DNA of 64,000 nt from Spirochaetales bacterium (GCA_024233785.1 JACKPD010000003.1:62001-126000); one strand, 5' to 3'; positions 16,204 through 26,494 are shown, numbered from the stretch's first letter. Made by a program: numbers and translations. Notes: generated by a model not told the origin, from the sequence alone.

Positions 16204-19176
16204 CTATTTTTGGAGATTTTTGACTTTTAGCATCAGGGTATCGACAGTAAAGTGGTTTTTATCAGGAGACGCGACAAGATATGCCTGTTTTCCTCTGTAT
16301 CTTATTGGAAGAAATAATAAACTTTTAACTTTATCAACATCATTGGTTGAAAAAAGGTCCTTTAATTCAGCAATTTCCCTGATTCCTGTCTTAAAGAAAA
16401 GGACTTTTCTATCAGAAAGCAGTTCCCTGTATAACGGTCCTTTCTTTTTTATGTTCAGCAGACCAGGCAGATTCTTATCAAGCCCTACAACTGTTTCAGG
16501 ATAATAGGACGCTTCATCCTGAACAATGATTGCTCCGAAAAATGAGTCAATCTCGCGTGTTATCTTAAGAAGAAGACGCATTGCAGCAACAGACTGGTCG
16601 CCTGAATAATCTTCATTAAGAAGATCAAAATTAAATCCGTCTTTTCTGTCAATTTTCTCATAACTTATTTTATTTTTTTTCTCAGTAAGTTCTTCACTGA
16701 AATCGGAGAACATTGGAAGATCTATGTTTCCAGAGAAAAAAACATCAGAGACAGCTGCATTGTCTTCTTCCCTTTCGACAACTTTATCAATAAGCTGCTT
16801 TAATTCCCTGTTTTCCATCTCTGAACTGCCGCTGTATAAGTCCTGATTAATTTCCAAAACCCCGTCTTTATCAATTACTGCATTTTCATCTCCATATAAA
16901 TGGGCAAAAACACTTTCAATATTTTCAATATCAATTAAACCCTGTTTCTGGAGTGTTTCTATTTTATCAGTAAAGGAGAACGCATCAATATTTTCACGGC
17001 TATGGACGCTGATCTCCTCAAGCAATGCATTTTCAGCCAGACCTGTCATTTCTTCATATCTGTATTGCCTGATCCTGCTGTAGAAGGAATCCGGCATATA
17101 ATTCTGTTTGATATAATTTTCCTTATATTTGCCTTTTATATACTCTACGCTTCTAACCTCATCGCTTTCACCATTTTCAGCCGCTTCAAGTGGTTCCAGT
17201 TTTTCGTATTTTTCATCAATATTCAGGGGTTTTATATCTTCAACTGTTTCAAGCTCATCGAGTAATTCTATTCCCTGATCTGCTGAGGCTGCTATAAAGC
17301 TTTTGTTGACATCAGCAAACCTGATATTATCCTCAAGTTCTTCAAGCTCTTCAAGTTCGGCTGATTGCCCTGATTCAGCATTTTCAGTTTCTACCAGCTC
17401 TTCAAGTTCTTCAAGCTCTTCAAGCGTTTCTGTTTCAATATCTTCAGATTTTTCTTTCTTTTCAGAAGCTGAAATAATGTTTCTGAAATTAACAAGTTTT
17501 TCAATATCTTTTTCATCTTCACCGTCTGTTATAGGTATCAGACTATTTTCAATTTCTGTTATGGTCTTCTGAACTTCATCAACACTTATAATTTCTTCAC
17601 CATAATCCTTATAAACAGATACTAATTCATTGAATTTTGAATTTTCATCAATTATCTTTCTGTCAGTCTTTATTTCTGTTTTTGAAATTTCTCCCGGTGC
17701 AGCAGTTTCAACCTCTTCAAGTTCATCAAGTTCATCAAGTTCTTCGAGGTCCGCATCCGCGACTGCCCCAGCTTCCGCCGGTGCTGCAGCTTCAACCTCT
17801 TCAAGTTCATCAAGTTCTTCGAGGTCCGCATCAGCGACCGTCCCAGCTTCCGCCGGTGCAGGTTTCATAGCAGTAAGTGTTTGCGGTTTAAGCCTTACAT
17901 CTTTTTCGCTTGTAATAATCCGCCTGATAATTTCTTCAATATTTCCAATCTGCAGGTTGGCTACCTGGCCGGTACCTTTTAATTCCTGCTTTTTTTCAAG
18001 ATGTCCTGCAAGAAGACTTATTATTTCATCCCAGCTCTTATCAATTAGTTCATTAACAGTTGTTTCTTTCTCGGTTCCCTTGATTCCCCTGAGCCCTTTC
18101 TTGAATTCTTTCCTGACCTCTTCCTTTCTGTTTTCAAGTTCTTTTTTCCATTTTTTCCATTCGATATCACTTTTATTTTCAAGGTATTCTATTAAAAAAT
18201 TTATCTGAAATCTTTTTACCCTCTCGGCAATAATTGTTATTTTATCCTGCCGTAGATTCATTGCCAGAAAGAATATTATAAAAAAGATGGAAAAAGCGGA
18301 AACCAGTAGTATATATCTGTAAACTGTATTAATTTTAAATGATTCATCAGGTAAAACAAAACCTGCAAAACCGCTTTTCCATTCTGCGGAAATAACAGAA
18401 AAGCTGTTGCCGTCATCATCAGTATAAAGGGGATGAGGGTTTACAATCGCACTGCTTTTCCAGTATCTATCAAGCTCCTGTAATATTGCTGAATTATCAT
18501 CAGTCATATTTACAACAATACCTGAATATCCAGCATATCTGATAACAGCGTTTTTCTCTAAAATATTACCGCTCGTGAGATATTTCCATATATCATTTTC
18601 ACCAAGATACAAAAAAACATATCCCCGTTTAATTCCGAAATTATCATATATATCAGAAATAAACGCATTCTGATTTTTATCAGCCTGTAAGACAATTCCC
18701 TGTTTTTCAAAAACATCAAGCAATTCCCTGTAATTCGCTGCAGATGTTTCATCCGCCATTTTATAGGTTACTTTTCTGTCATCTGAAGCTCTTATATCTT
18801 CCTGGTTGCTGCTGTAGTGTATTTTACCGTCTTCATCAATTACCCTTATATAACTGAAATCAATATCGCGGTTAATTAATGAGGAAACAATATTTTCACG
18901 CTTGAAGATATCTTCACGGCTCTGGTTTACAAGAAAACTGTTTTTAATTGAAATATCAGATGCGATGGAATCTGCAAGTTCCTGTTTTTCAGTTATATAG
19001 TTATTAATTCCGAGCAGTAATTTATCTATTTTCTGTTCTTTTTCTGAAATAATTTTCTGATTATAAAATTTTGATTCTATTATATTAAACAGAGTTGAAT
19101 AGGAAACAATTGTAAAAGCAGTAAACAAGAGTAATGTCAACGCAAAACTAACAGCAGCTTTTTTAATTATCTTCAT
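16204..19176 (-). CDS. Large acidic two-pass membrane protein with periplasmic sensor-like domain and Glu-rich repeats
   Basis: I do not recognise a named family for this 990-residue protein. Membrane segments lie near residues 8-30 and 285-307 and enclose a domain of about 250 residues with a dCache-like outline, suggesting an extracytoplasmic sensor. The cytoplasmic part has a basic helical stretch (about 310-400), then about 230 residues of Glu/Leu/Asp-rich low complexity containing a tandem repeat (residues 436-494, PAEAG...DADLEELDELEE). The C-terminal 160 residues (DRKDGFNFDLLNEDYSG to the end, with AAMRLLLKITREIDSFFGAIIVQDEASYY) look like a GAF-type fold. No kinase, cyclase or methyl-accepting motif is visible. 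It lies between the rplQ terminator and the rny promoter and appears to be transcribed alone. A structural or scaffold role is as likely as signalling. Confidence 0.6.
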   Translation of the reverse strand: MKIIKKAAVSFALTLLLFTAFTIVSYSTLFNIIESKFYNQKIISEKEQKIDKLLLGINNYITEKQELADSIASDISIKNSFLVNQSREDIFKRENIVSSLINRDIDFSYIRVIDEDGKIHYSSNQEDIRASDDRKVTYKMADETSAANYRELLDVFEKQGIVLQADKNQNAFISDIYDNFGIKRGYVFLYLGENDIWKYLTSGNILEKNAVIRYAGYSGIVVNMTDDNSAILQELDRYWKSSAIVNPHPLYTDDDGNSFSVISAEWKSGFAGFVLPDESFKINTVYRYILLVSAFSIFFIIFFLAMNLRQDKITIIAERVKRFQINFLIEYLENKSDIEWKKWKKELENRKEEVRKEFKKGLRGIKGTEKETTVNELIDKSWDEIISLLAGHLEKKQELKGTGQVANLQIGNIEEIIRRIITSEKDVRLKPQTLTAMKPAPAEAGTVADADLEELDELEEVEAAAPAEAGAVADADLEELDELDELEEVETAAPGEISKTEIKTDRKIIDENSKFNELVSVYKDYGEEIISVDEVQKTITEIENSLIPITDGEDEKDIEKLVNFRNIISASEKKEKSEDIETETLEELEELEELVETENAESGQSAELEELEELEDNIRFADVNKSFIAASADQGIELLDELETVEDIKPLNIDEKYEKLEPLEAAENGESDEVRSVEYIKGKYKENYIKQNYMPDSFYSRIRQYRYEEMTGLAENALLEEISVHSRENIDAFSFTDKIETLQKQGLIDIENIESVFAHLYGDENAVIDKDGVLEINQDLYSGSSEMENRELKQLIDKVVEREEDNAAVSDVFFSGNIDLPMFSDFSEELTEKKNKISYEKIDRKDGFNFDLLNEDYSGDQSVAAMRLLLKITREIDSFFGAIIVQDEASYYPETVVGLDKNLPGLLNIKKKGPLYRELLSDRKVLFFKTGIREIAELKDLFSTNDVDKVKSLLFLPIRYRGKQAYLVASPDKNHFTVDTLMLKVKNLQK
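17696..17870 (-). repeat. In-frame tandem repeat in the acidic membrane protein gene
   Basis: Two adjacent copies of about 84 and 75 bp (17696-17779 and 17780-17854, plus a partial third) are almost identical and encode Pro/Ala/Glu/Gly followed by DADLEELDELEE. One copy carries an extra 9 bp (one more Asp-Glu-Leu unit). Because all differences are multiples of three, the reading frame survives repeat slippage. Confidence 0.8.
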
Positions 19177-19230
19177 TTATTAAATGACCCGTCTCCCCTG
19201 TTTATGAGTAATATACTATTAATTATCGAC

Positions 19231-19263
19231 AAAAAAAAGGAGAGGTAAAGACCTCCCCTTTTT
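19231..19263 (-). terminator. Intrinsic terminator after rplQ
   Basis: On the minus strand a G-rich arm (AAAGGGGAGGT), a CTTT loop and ACCTCTCCTTT form a stem of about 11 bp with one G-T pair, followed by a run of eight T. It ends the ribosomal supercluster and separates it from the acidic membrane protein gene. Confidence 0.85.
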
Positions 19264-19303
19264 AATTTAAATAATTATTTTTCTGTAAAAAAATGAAAAT
19301 ATA

Positions 19304-19879
19304 TCAGCTTTCCTTATTTTCTTCTTTAACTTCTTCTTTCTTTTCAGTTTTTACAGGTTTATCTTCATTTTTAGCGTCTTTTGATTCTGCCTTGACTGTT
19401 TTTGCTTTGGTTTTGGCAGTTTTTTCTGTCGCCTTTACTGCTTTATCCTCTGTTTTTGCTGTTTTTTCTTCAGTTTTGGCAGCAGCCTCTTTTTTCTTGC
19501 CTTTCTTTGTGCTTTCTTTTTCTTTCATTTCCACAAGTTCAAGAAAAACAACCTCGGCAGCATCTCCCATTCTTCTTCCAAGTTTCATAATTCTGGTATA
19601 TCCGCCTTTTCTTTCTATGAACCTTGGAGCAATGTCTGTAAAAAGTTTTGCGAGAACTGCTTTGTCAGTTATATCCTTTGCAACTATCCGCCTGTTGTGG
19701 ACAGAATCAACTTTTGCTCTTGTTATCATTTTTTCCGCTTTTTTTCTGATCTCAAGAGCTTTGGCTTTTGTCGTTTTAATTCTTTCATACTTAAAAACGG
19801 AAGTTACCATATTTCTAGTCATAGCTTTTCTGTGACTGCTTGTTCTGCTTAATTTATTAAAGCCAATTCTATGCTTCAT
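19304..19879 (-). CDS. rplQ: Ribosomal protein bL17 with long Lys/Ala/Glu tail
   Basis: Large-subunit protein near the exit tunnel. The N-terminal 115 residues are canonical: [20 protein letters not shown], then [12 protein letters not shown] and [15 protein letters not shown]. The protein is 191 residues long against the usual 115-130, because of a C-terminal low-complexity tail made of [13 protein letters not shown]-like units. The start overlaps the rpoA stop by 11 bp. It is the last gene of the alpha operon, just before an intrinsic terminator. Confidence 0.96.
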   Translation of the reverse strand: MKHRIGFNKLSRTSSHRKAMTRNMVTSVFKYERIKTTKAKALEIRKKAEKMITRAKVDSVHNRRIVAKDITDKAVLAKLFTDIAPRFIERKGGYTRIMKLGRRMGDAAEVVFLELVEMKEKESTKKGKKKEAAAKTEEKTAKTEDKAVKATEKTAKTKAKTVKAESKDAKNEDKPVKTEKKEEVKEENKES

Positions 19880-20924
19880 CTTCGTTTTCCTTCTGATTAA
19901 GTGGAGTCACCTTGAACCGCAGACTGCTGTAATCAGTCATTCCCAGTTCAAGATCCCATTCTTTAAGCTTTTCTTTTATTTCCAAAAGAGATTTTTTCCC
20001 GAAATTTCTGGTTTTTGCTATATCATCTTCAGTTTTTGATGTAAGTTCGCCAATTGTTCTGATATTTGCATTTTTCAGGCAGTTGCTTGATCTTACTGAT
20101 AATTCAAGCTCATCTACCGGAGTGTCAAGAATCTTTCTGATCCTCTCTTCTTCCTCATCCACATCATCTTCGACACCGACAGTATCTTCATCAAAATTAA
20201 TGAAAATCGTAAAATGATCTTTAGCAACCTTGGCGGCTTCCGCAATGGCATCTTCCGGAGTTACAGTTCCATCTGTCCACACTTCAAGAATAAGCTTGTC
20301 ATAATCATTTCTATAGCCTACCCTGGTGTTTTCAATCGAATACATAACCCGTTTAATAGGTGAAAATATTGCATCAACAGGTATTGTCCCTATTATTTCA
20401 ATATATTTTTCGTTTGTTTCTGCCGGTACATAACCTCTTCCAAGATCAATCTGGATTTCAATATCAACATTTGCGTCCTTCATCAGGGTAGCAATTTTAA
20501 GATCCTTATTTAAAATCTTAATCTGGGAATCTACTTCAAAATCCTTTCCGGTAATTTCACCGTCTTTCCTGTTCTCAAGCAATATTATTTTTTGTTCAAG
20601 ATCATCCTCAAGCTTGATCTGCAGCTGCTTAAGATTATTTATTATCTCAGGTGTATCTTCGATAACCCCGGGAATTAGTTCAAACTCACTGGAAATTATA
20701 TGGGGATTACCGTCACTGTTGTAGCTTGTAAATTTTACAGCTGTTACAGCATAACCCTGCAGTGAAGAAAGTAGGATTCTTCTTAAAGTATTACCGATTG
20801 TAGTACCAAAACCTCTTTCAAACGGATATGCAATAAATTTACCGTAATTTTGAGAACTCTCACTCTGTTCAAATGAGATACCCTTAGGCCTTTTAAATCC
20901 CTTCAAAAGGTTTTTTCTTGCCAT
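19869..20924 (-). CDS. rpoA: RNA polymerase alpha subunit
   Basis: Assembles the polymerase core and binds UP elements and activators. The amino-terminal domain shows [21 protein letters not shown]; the C-terminal domain has [20 protein letters not shown] and [15 protein letters not shown]. The 351 residues are slightly longer than usual owing to an acidic inter-domain linker ([16 protein letters not shown]). It lies 4 nt downstream of rpsD and overlaps rplQ. Confidence 0.98.
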   Translation of the reverse strand: MARKNLLKGFKRPKGISFEQSESSQNYGKFIAYPFERGFGTTIGNTLRRILLSSLQGYAVTAVKFTSYNSDGNPHIISSEFELIPGVIEDTPEIINNLKQLQIKLEDDLEQKIILLENRKDGEITGKDFEVDSQIKILNKDLKIATLMKDANVDIEIQIDLGRGYVPAETNEKYIEIIGTIPVDAIFSPIKRVMYSIENTRVGYRNDYDKLILEVWTDGTVTPEDAIAEAAKVAKDHFTIFINFDEDTVGVEDDVDEEEERIRKILDTPVDELELSVRSSNCLKNANIRTIGELTSKTEDDIAKTRNFGKKSLLEIKEKLKEWDLELGMTDYSSLRFKVTPLNQKENEDEA

Positions 20925-20928
20925 TTAT

Positions 20929-21564
20929 TTACCTCGAATATAGTTCGACTATTAACTGTTCATTAATTTCTGCAAGATCAGTTACTTCACTTCTTAATGG
21001 AACAGCTTTTATTACACCTCTCATCTCATCAGGATTAACTTCCAGCCATGGCATTACGCCGGATTTTGTATATTCCTTCAGGCTTTCCTTTATTGAGATG
21101 GATTTCTTACTTTTTTCCTTTATTTCTATAACATCATTCTGTTTGACTATATAGGATGGTATATCAACACATTTACCATTTACAAGAATATGCCCATGAT
21201 TAACAAGCTGCCTGGCCTGGTTTCTGGAATTGGAGAACCTCATTCTGTAAACAATATTGTCCAGTCTTGTTTCAAGAATTCTTATAAGGTTTTCACCTGT
21301 TTTTCCGTCTTTCCTTGAAGCCTCATTAAAAGTCAGCTTAAACTGTTTCTCGAGCATGCCGTATATTCTCTTCAATTTCTGTTTTTCGCGAAGCTGAAGA
21401 CCATAATCCGACATTTTTCCAACCCTGGATTTAGCTGACTTTCCAGGCATACTTTTTTTCTGAGTTATTGCGCATTTTGAAGAATTGCACCTCTCCCCTT
21501 TCAGAAAGAGTTTCTTTTTTTCAATTCTGCACAATCTGCATTTCGGTCCTAAATATCTTGCCAT
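20929..21564 (-). CDS. rpsD: Ribosomal protein uS4
   Basis: Primary 16S rRNA-binding protein. It begins MARYLGPKCRLCRIEKKKLFL, keeps a Cys-rich N-terminus (C9, C12 and two later Cys: a zinc-binding C+ form), and has the S4 RNA-binding domain RLDNIVYRMRFSNSRNQARQ followed by GHILVNGKCVDIPSY. Its place between rpsK and rpoA is a common alpha-operon arrangement. Confidence 0.97.
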   Translation of the reverse strand: MARYLGPKCRLCRIEKKKLFLKGERCNSSKCAITQKKSMPGKSAKSRVGKMSDYGLQLREKQKLKRIYGMLEKQFKLTFNEASRKDGKTGENLIRILETRLDNIVYRMRFSNSRNQARQLVNHGHILVNGKCVDIPSYIVKQNDVIEIKEKSKKSISIKESLKEYTKSGVMPWLEVNPDEMRGVIKAVPLRSEVTDLAEINEQLIVELYSR

Positions 21565-21582
21565 TTAATATGTACCTCGTCC

Positions 21583-21963
21583 TTAAACTCTTCTTGTTTT
21601 CTTTGGTCTGCAGCCATTGTGAGGAATTGGGGTAATATCTTTAATGCTTAAAACCCTTACACCAAGTACTCCAATAGATCTTATCGCCGACTCTCTACCC
21701 ACACCAGGCCCTTTGACATATACATTTACTTCTCTAAGCCCTAAGTCCATAGCTTTCTTCACAGCAGCTTCAGCTGTAGTCTGTGCAGCATAGGGTGTTG
21801 ATTTTTTTGCTCCCTTGAAAGAAAGCCCTCCGGCGCTGGCCCATGAAAGGGCATTGCCGTTAAGATCAGTAATTGTAATAATAGTATTGTTAAAAGTAGC
21901 CTGTATGTAAACATTACCACTGAAAACATTCTTTTTTTCTTTTTTCTTTTTCAGATTAGCCAA
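21583..21963 (-). CDS. rpsK: Ribosomal protein uS11
   Basis: Platform protein of the 30S subunit contacting mRNA near the exit. The 126-residue protein has the conserved [33 protein letters not shown] and C-terminal [18 protein letters not shown]. It sits 15 nt after rpsM and 18 nt before rpsD. Confidence 0.97.
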   Translation of the reverse strand: MANLKKKKEKKNVFSGNVYIQATFNNTIITITDLNGNALSWASAGGLSFKGAKKSTPYAAQTTAEAAVKKAMDLGLREVNVYVKGPGVGRESAIRSIGVLGVRVLSIKDITPIPHNGCRPKKTRRV

Positions 21964-21978
21964 TTATAACCTCCAGCA

Positions 21979-22344
21979 TCACTTCTTCTTACCAGCTACA
22001 GTCTTCTTCTTACCTTTTCTGGTTCTTGCGTTTGTTTTTGTTCTCTGTCCCCGTACAGGCAGCCCTTTTCTGTGTCTTAAACCCCTGTAACTTCCGATAT
22101 CCATAAGTCTCTTTATGTTAAGGGAAACTTCTGTTCTGAGCCTTCCTTCAACCTTATAGTCACTTTCAATTTCTTTTCTAAGGTTATTGACTTCATCAGC
22201 AGAAAGATCATTGATCTTTTTATCAGGATCAAGACCAGTTTCGCTGCAAATTTTTACCGCTGATGTCCTGCCAATTCCATAGATATATGTAAGAGCGATT
22301 TTCACACTCTTGTTTGGCAGGTCTATACCCGCAATTCTTGCCAT
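21979..22344 (-). CDS. rpsM: Ribosomal protein uS13
   Basis: Head protein of the 30S subunit forming bridges to the 50S. The 121 residues show [49 protein letters not shown] and a Lys-rich end. It lies 13 nt downstream of rpmJ. Confidence 0.97.
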   Translation of the reverse strand: MARIAGIDLPNKSVKIALTYIYGIGRTSAVKICSETGLDPDKKINDLSADEVNNLRKEIESDYKVEGRLRTEVSLNIKRLMDIGSYRGLRHRKGLPVRGQRTKTNARTRKGKKKTVAGKKK

Positions 22345-22357
22345 TTAGTTGTTCCCC

Positions 22358-22471
22358 CTACCTTTGCCTCTGCTTATGTTTAGGGTTTTGACAAATTATT
22401 CTCAAGACCCCTCTTCTTCTTATAACTTTACATTTTTCACACATAGGTTTAATACTTGACCGTACTTTCAT
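22358..22471 (-). CDS. rpmJ: Ribosomal protein bL36
   Basis: A 37-codon gene read directly from the minus strand: it begins [20 protein letters not shown] and ends [12 protein letters not shown]. The Cys/Cys/Cys/His zinc ligands of the standard bL36 form are all present. It lies between secY (11 nt) and rpsM (13 nt), the usual place; infA, which often accompanies it, is absent. Confidence 0.96.
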   Translation of the reverse strand: MKVRSSIKPMCEKCKVIRRRGVLRIICQNPKHKQRQR

Positions 22472-22482
22472 TATGAATTCTC

Positions 22483-23805
22483 CTACAGATTCCTTGATCG
22501 TATTTTGCCCTTCCTGACAATGCCGTCATGATGGTGCATTTTCAGGTGCCCCTCAATCTGTGACATCGTATCAAGGTCTACTCCAACCATAATCAGAAGA
22601 GACGTTCCTCCCATCAGCATTGACACCTGAATCGGAAATCCAAACATTTTCTGAATGATTGTTGGTATAACAGCAATAAAAGCAAGAAACATCGAACCGG
22701 GCAGAATAATCCTGTTCAATATTCTTGACAGATAAGCTTCAATTTTTTCGGTTCTTATACCCGGAATCGAACCTCCATTTTCTCTAATCTGCTTCGCAAT
22801 CTCAACAGGATTCAGGGAAACCTGGGTATAAAAATATGCAAAGAAAATTATAAGAAGCGCGTATGTTATCAAATACGGCGCGCCTGAAGGCCTGAACCAG
22901 TAAGACATTGATGCCATCCATCTGTATTTTACTCCAAGATTACCGAAGAGCTGGAGCGGGAATGCCATAACAGATGATGCGAAGATAACCGGTATTACAC
23001 CTGAAGGGTTAATCTTAAACGGTATGTATGTATTTTGAGCTCCATACATTTTTCTTCCGACTACTCTTTTAGCATAGTGAACCGGTATCTTTCTCTGTCC
23101 CTGCTGTTCATAAATTACAAGTGCAATAATCCCTACAAACATTGCAAGAACTATTATAACAAACACCGGATTAAGCTCCCTGTCTCTTATTTTCTGGACA
23201 AGGATATAAAATGCCTGAGGCATCCTGGCAACAATACCGGCAAAAATAATCAGCGATATTCCGTTGCCTATTCCCCTCTGCGTAACCTGTTCACCAAGCC
23301 ACATAAGGAGAATGGTTCCTGTTGTCACAGTTATCATTGCTATAATTGAATATGCCAATAAATTGATAGAAATGGCATCAGGAATATTACGGGCATAAAT
23401 TGTAACAGCGTACGACTGAATCAGACATACAGCTACAGTTCCATATCTTGTATACCGCTGTATTTTTTTTCTGCCGCCTTCCTGTTCTGAAATCTTCTTG
23501 AGTTTAGGAAAAACAAGGAGGAGAAGCTGCATTATAATTGACATTGATATATAAGGCATTATTCCAAGCATAAATACAGAGAAATTGGAAAAACCGCCCC
23601 CTGTAAAAAAGTCAATATAATCGGTTATACCAAGCGGGCTGGCACTATCCTGCGCAGAAAAATAAAGCTTAAGAGCATTAATATTTATTCCCGGAATAGG
23701 CAGAATCGTTCCGATTCTGAACACTACAAGAACAACTATTGTAAATATTATCCTCTCTCTTAGATCTTTTATCCTGAATACATCAATTAGCGGATTACCT
23801 GCCAT
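22483..23805 (-). CDS. secY: Protein translocase subunit SecY
   Basis: Channel of the Sec translocon with about ten membrane segments. The 440 residues show [11 protein letters not shown] near the N-terminus, [15 protein letters not shown] (TM5), the cytoplasmic loop with [15 protein letters not shown], and [20 protein letters not shown] near the end. It lies 5 nt downstream of rplO; the partner secE is at 46247-46426. Confidence 0.97.
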   Translation of the reverse strand: MAGNPLIDVFRIKDLRERIIFTIVVLVVFRIGTILPIPGININALKLYFSAQDSASPLGITDYIDFFTGGGFSNFSVFMLGIMPYISMSIIMQLLLLVFPKLKKISEQEGGRKKIQRYTRYGTVAVCLIQSYAVTIYARNIPDAISINLLAYSIIAMITVTTGTILLMWLGEQVTQRGIGNGISLIIFAGIVARMPQAFYILVQKIRDRELNPVFVIIVLAMFVGIIALVIYEQQGQRKIPVHYAKRVVGRKMYGAQNTYIPFKINPSGVIPVIFASSVMAFPLQLFGNLGVKYRWMASMSYWFRPSGAPYLITYALLIIFFAYFYTQVSLNPVEIAKQIRENGGSIPGIRTEKIEAYLSRILNRIILPGSMFLAFIAVIPTIIQKMFGFPIQVSMLMGGTSLLIMVGVDLDTMSQIEGHLKMHHHDGIVRKGKIRSRNL

Positions 23806-23810
23806 ACTGC

Positions 23811-24275
23811 CTACCTGCTCTCTTGAATTTCAGCTGCAATTATCTTGCCGCCGGCTTTTTCTATTTTTTCTTTTGCGCTGGCAGAAATAAAAGGCAGTTG
23901 AACATCCAGTTTTTTTGACAATTCTCCGTCACCGAGAAGTTTTACAAAAAAATCATTTTTCTTTATTATAGATTTTTCTTTAAGGGAAGCAAGGTCTACC
24001 TGTTCACCGCTATTATAAGATGTTTCCAGATTAGAAATATTAATCACTATTTTGGCTTTTTTGAAAGGGTAATTGGAAAAACCTCTTGATGCAACTCTTC
24101 TATAAATAGGCATCTGACCGCCTTCAAAGCCCGGTCTTACACCACCGCCTGATCTCGAGTTCTGACCTTTATGCCCTTTTCCCGAAGTCTTTCCAAGACC
24201 TGAGCCGACACCGCGTCCAATCCGCTTCCTGGTTTTATTAGCGCCTAATGGCGCATTCAAGATTATATCATCCAT
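23811..24275 (-). CDS. rplO: Ribosomal protein uL15
   Basis: Late-assembling 50S protein. The N-terminus is Gly/Arg-rich (KTRKRIGRGVGSGLGKTSGK, then GQNSRSGGGVRPGFEGGQMP), the typical rRNA-threading tail, followed by a globular domain. It has 154 residues and lies 2 nt after rpmD. Confidence 0.96.
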   Translation of the reverse strand: MDDIILNAPLGANKTRKRIGRGVGSGLGKTSGKGHKGQNSRSGGGVRPGFEGGQMPIYRRVASRGFSNYPFKKAKIVINISNLETSYNSGEQVDLASLKEKSIIKKNDFFVKLLGDGELSKKLDVQLPFISASAKEKIEKAGGKIIAAEIQESR

Positions 24276-24277
24276 AG

Positions 24278-24463
24278 TTATTTTATCTCCTCAACTTCAA
24301 CCAGATGCTCTATGGCTCTGACCATTCCCAATATGGCAGGATTTACTTCTTTCTCTACAATTGAATTAATCTTTCCAAGCCCAAGGGCTTTGGCGGTTTT
24401 TCTCTGATACGGTTTCCTTCCGATTGTGCTTCTTACAAGCCTTATTTTAATTTTTTCAGCCAT
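24278..24463 (-). CDS. rpmD: Ribosomal protein uL30
   Basis: Small 50S protein of 61 residues with [20 protein letters not shown] and [11 protein letters not shown], the family signature. It lies between rpsE (4 nt) and rplO (2 nt), as in standard spc operons. Confidence 0.95.
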   Translation of the reverse strand: MAEKIKIRLVRSTIGRKPYQRKTAKALGLGKINSIVEKEVNPAILGMVRAIEHLVEVEEIK

Positions 24464-24467
24464 ATCA

Positions 24468-24956
24468 TCAACCCCACATATCTTTAATTGTCTTGCCTCT
24501 GTCTGTTGCTACTTTTTTAGCATCCATAATCTGCTCAAGGCCGTTAAAAATCGCTTTTACAATATTTATGCTGTTTTTTGATCCCAGAGATTTACTCAAT
24601 ATATCGTGTATCCCTACAGCATCCATGACAGCTCTTACAGCACCACCCGCAATTACTCCTGTACCTGGAGCTGCAGGTTTCATAACAATTCTGGCGCTTT
24701 TGAATTCCGCTAAAACTTCATGTGGAATAGAGTTGTTTTTCAACGGAACCTTTATCATGTTCCCTTTTGCTTTATCCATCCCTTTTCTTATAGCTTCAGA
24801 CACGTCATTGGCTTTACCAAAACCATATCCTACTGTCCCTTTTTGATCGCCGACAACAACCAGTGCTGAAAAGGAAAACCTTCTACCGCCTTTAACAACT
24901 TTTGCAACCCTATTAAGTTTTATAAGTTTTTCAACTAACACTTTATCTTGATCCAC
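24468..24956 (-). CDS. rpsE: Ribosomal protein uS5
   Basis: 30S protein for decoding fidelity and mRNA entry. The 162 residues show [39 protein letters not shown] and [20 protein letters not shown], all conserved. The spectinomycin-contact loop (around VVKGGRRFS) looks wild type. Confidence 0.97.
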   Translation of the reverse strand: MDQDKVLVEKLIKLNRVAKVVKGGRRFSFSALVVVGDQKGTVGYGFGKANDVSEAIRKGMDKAKGNMIKVPLKNNSIPHEVLAEFKSARIVMKPAAPGTGVIAGGAVRAVMDAVGIHDILSKSLGSKNSINIVKAIFNGLEQIMDAKKVATDRGKTIKDMWG

Positions 24957-24965
24957 TGCTTCCCC

Positions 24966-25325
24966 CTAAAATAACAGGCCGGCTTTTCTGGCGCTGTCAG
25001 CTAAAGCTTTAACCTTTCCATGGAAAATATATCCATTTCTGTCAAATACGACTGTTTTGATGTTTTTTTCATTCAGTCTCTTTGCAATAACTTCCCCAAG
25101 TTTTCCAGCACCTTCAATATTTGATTTTATACCTACAAACTCTTTTTCTTTATTAGATACAGAAGCAATAGTTTGTCCCGTAAGATCATCAACTGCCTGA
25201 ACATAGATATATAAATTACTTTTATAAACAGTAAGTCTCGGTCTTTCCGGGGTTCCGGATATTTTTCCGCGGATGCTTCTTTTTCGTCTTATTCTTCTTT
25301 TCTGCATTTCTATCAATTTCTTCAT
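24966..25325 (-). CDS. rplR: Ribosomal protein uL18
   Basis: 5S rRNA-binding protein of 119 residues, with RRKRSIRGKISGTPERPRLT, YVQAVDDLTGQTIASVS and the C-terminal FDRNGYIFHGKVKALADSAR. It lies between rplF (11 nt) and rpsE (9 nt). Confidence 0.96.
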   Translation of the reverse strand: MKKLIEMQKRRIRRKRSIRGKISGTPERPRLTVYKSNLYIYVQAVDDLTGQTIASVSNKEKEFVGIKSNIEGAGKLGEVIAKRLNEKNIKTVVFDRNGYIFHGKVKALADSARKAGLLF

Positions 25326-25336
25326 ATCACCCTATC

Positions 25337-25876
25337 CTATTTAGAACCTGATTTACCGACTTTTCTTCTAACCGTTTCATTATCATACTTGATACCTTTA
25401 CCCTTGTAAGGTTCCGGTTTTCTCAACGATCTGATTTCGGCGCAAGTCTGACCAACTTTTTCCTTATCTATTCCTGATACAATTATTTTTGTAGGGCCTT
25501 CACAGGTTATTGAGAGTCCTTCCGGAATTGGATATTCAAACTGTGATGAATACCCAAGATTAAGTAAAAGTGACTTACCCGCAATTTCTGCCCTGTATCC
25601 TACTCCGCTTACGATAAGAGTTTTGCTGAAGCCTTCAGTGACGCCTGTTACCATATTGTTTATAAGAGTCCTGTAAAGACCATGATAAGATCTGGCCAGC
25701 TTAGTATTTTCGTTCTTATCTACAATTATCGTACTTCCATCCTGAACTATGTTTACTTCAGGTCTGTAAGTTCTGGATAATTTTCCTTTTTTTCCTTCAA
25801 CTGTCACTACATAGTTATCAATAGTTACTTTAACTCCCTGCGGAACAGTTACCGGCATTTTTCCTATACGAGACAT
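25337..25876 (-). CDS. rplF: Ribosomal protein uL6
   Basis: 50S protein near the factor-binding centre. The 179 residues begin MSRIGKMPVTVPQGVKV and contain the C-terminal signature RKPEPYKGKGIKY. Two repeated alpha/beta domains are apparent. It lies 12 nt after rpsH. Confidence 0.97.
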   Translation of the reverse strand: MSRIGKMPVTVPQGVKVTIDNYVVTVEGKKGKLSRTYRPEVNIVQDGSTIIVDKNENTKLARSYHGLYRTLINNMVTGVTEGFSKTLIVSGVGYRAEIAGKSLLLNLGYSSQFEYPIPEGLSITCEGPTKIIVSGIDKEKVGQTCAEIRSLRKPEPYKGKGIKYDNETVRRKVGKSGSK

Positions 25877-25888
25877 CTTTCTACTCCC

Positions 25889-26287
25889 TTACCAAATTGA
25901 ACAAATAAGTTCGCCGCCGATTTTTTTCTCAGTAGCTTTTTTACCGGTTGTAACACCTGAAGATGTTGATACAACTATTGTTCCATATCCGTTTCTCACT
26001 CTCGGCATTTCTTTATAACCGGAATAGATTCTCCTTCCAGGAGTGGATATTTTTTCAATACCATGAATTATCGGTTTTTCAGATTCATCATATTTAAGAA
26101 ACAATCTGATATAATTTTTGCCGTCCTGCTGGATCTTTTTAAAATTCTTGATAAAACCTTCGTTTTTCAATACTTTAACGATTTCCAGCTTAAGTTTTGA
26201 AGGAGTTATATCAACTCTGTCAAAACCTGCCCGACTGGCATTCCTAATTTTTGTCAGCATATCTGCAACAGGATCTGATACTGCCAT
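25889..26287 (-). CDS. rpsH: Ribosomal protein uS8
   Basis: 16S rRNA-binding protein; in enteric bacteria it is the translational repressor of the spc operon. The 132 residues include [17 protein letters not shown] and the C-terminal [19 protein letters not shown]. It lies 10 nt after rpsN. Confidence 0.97.
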   Translation of the reverse strand: MAVSDPVADMLTKIRNASRAGFDRVDITPSKLKLEIVKVLKNEGFIKNFKKIQQDGKNYIRLFLKYDESEKPIIHGIEKISTPGRRIYSGYKEMPRVRNGYGTIVVSTSSGVTTGKKATEKKIGGELICSIW

Positions 26288-26297
26288 TTATTTCTCC

Positions 26298-26483
26298 CTA
26301 CCAACTCGATTTTGTTACTCCAGGTATCAATCCCTGGCTTGCAAGTTCTCTAAAACAAATTCTGCACATCTGAAAATCCCTTAAATATCCCCTGGGTCTT
26401 CCGCAGATCTTACATCTGTTTACCCTTCTTGTCTTAAACTTGGGTTTCCTTTGTGCTTTGATAATCATCGATTTTTTAGCCAT
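26298..26483 (-). CDS. rpsN: Ribosomal protein uS14, zinc-binding type
   Basis: Short 61-residue (type Z) form. It keeps the zinc ligands in [20 protein letters not shown] and ends GVTKSSW. It lies between rplE (11 nt) and rpsH, the usual spc order. Confidence 0.96.
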   Translation of the reverse strand: MAKKSMIIKAQRKPKFKTRRVNRCKICGRPRGYLRDFQMCRICFRELASQGLIPGVTKSSW

Positions 26484-26494
26484 TTATTGCACCC

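Noticed and set aside
17303..18208. Long Ser-rich plus-strand open frames opposite the acidic membrane protein
   Set aside because: They are antisense to Glu-rich codons (GAA/GAG read as TTC/CTC/TCT) and have no start signals.
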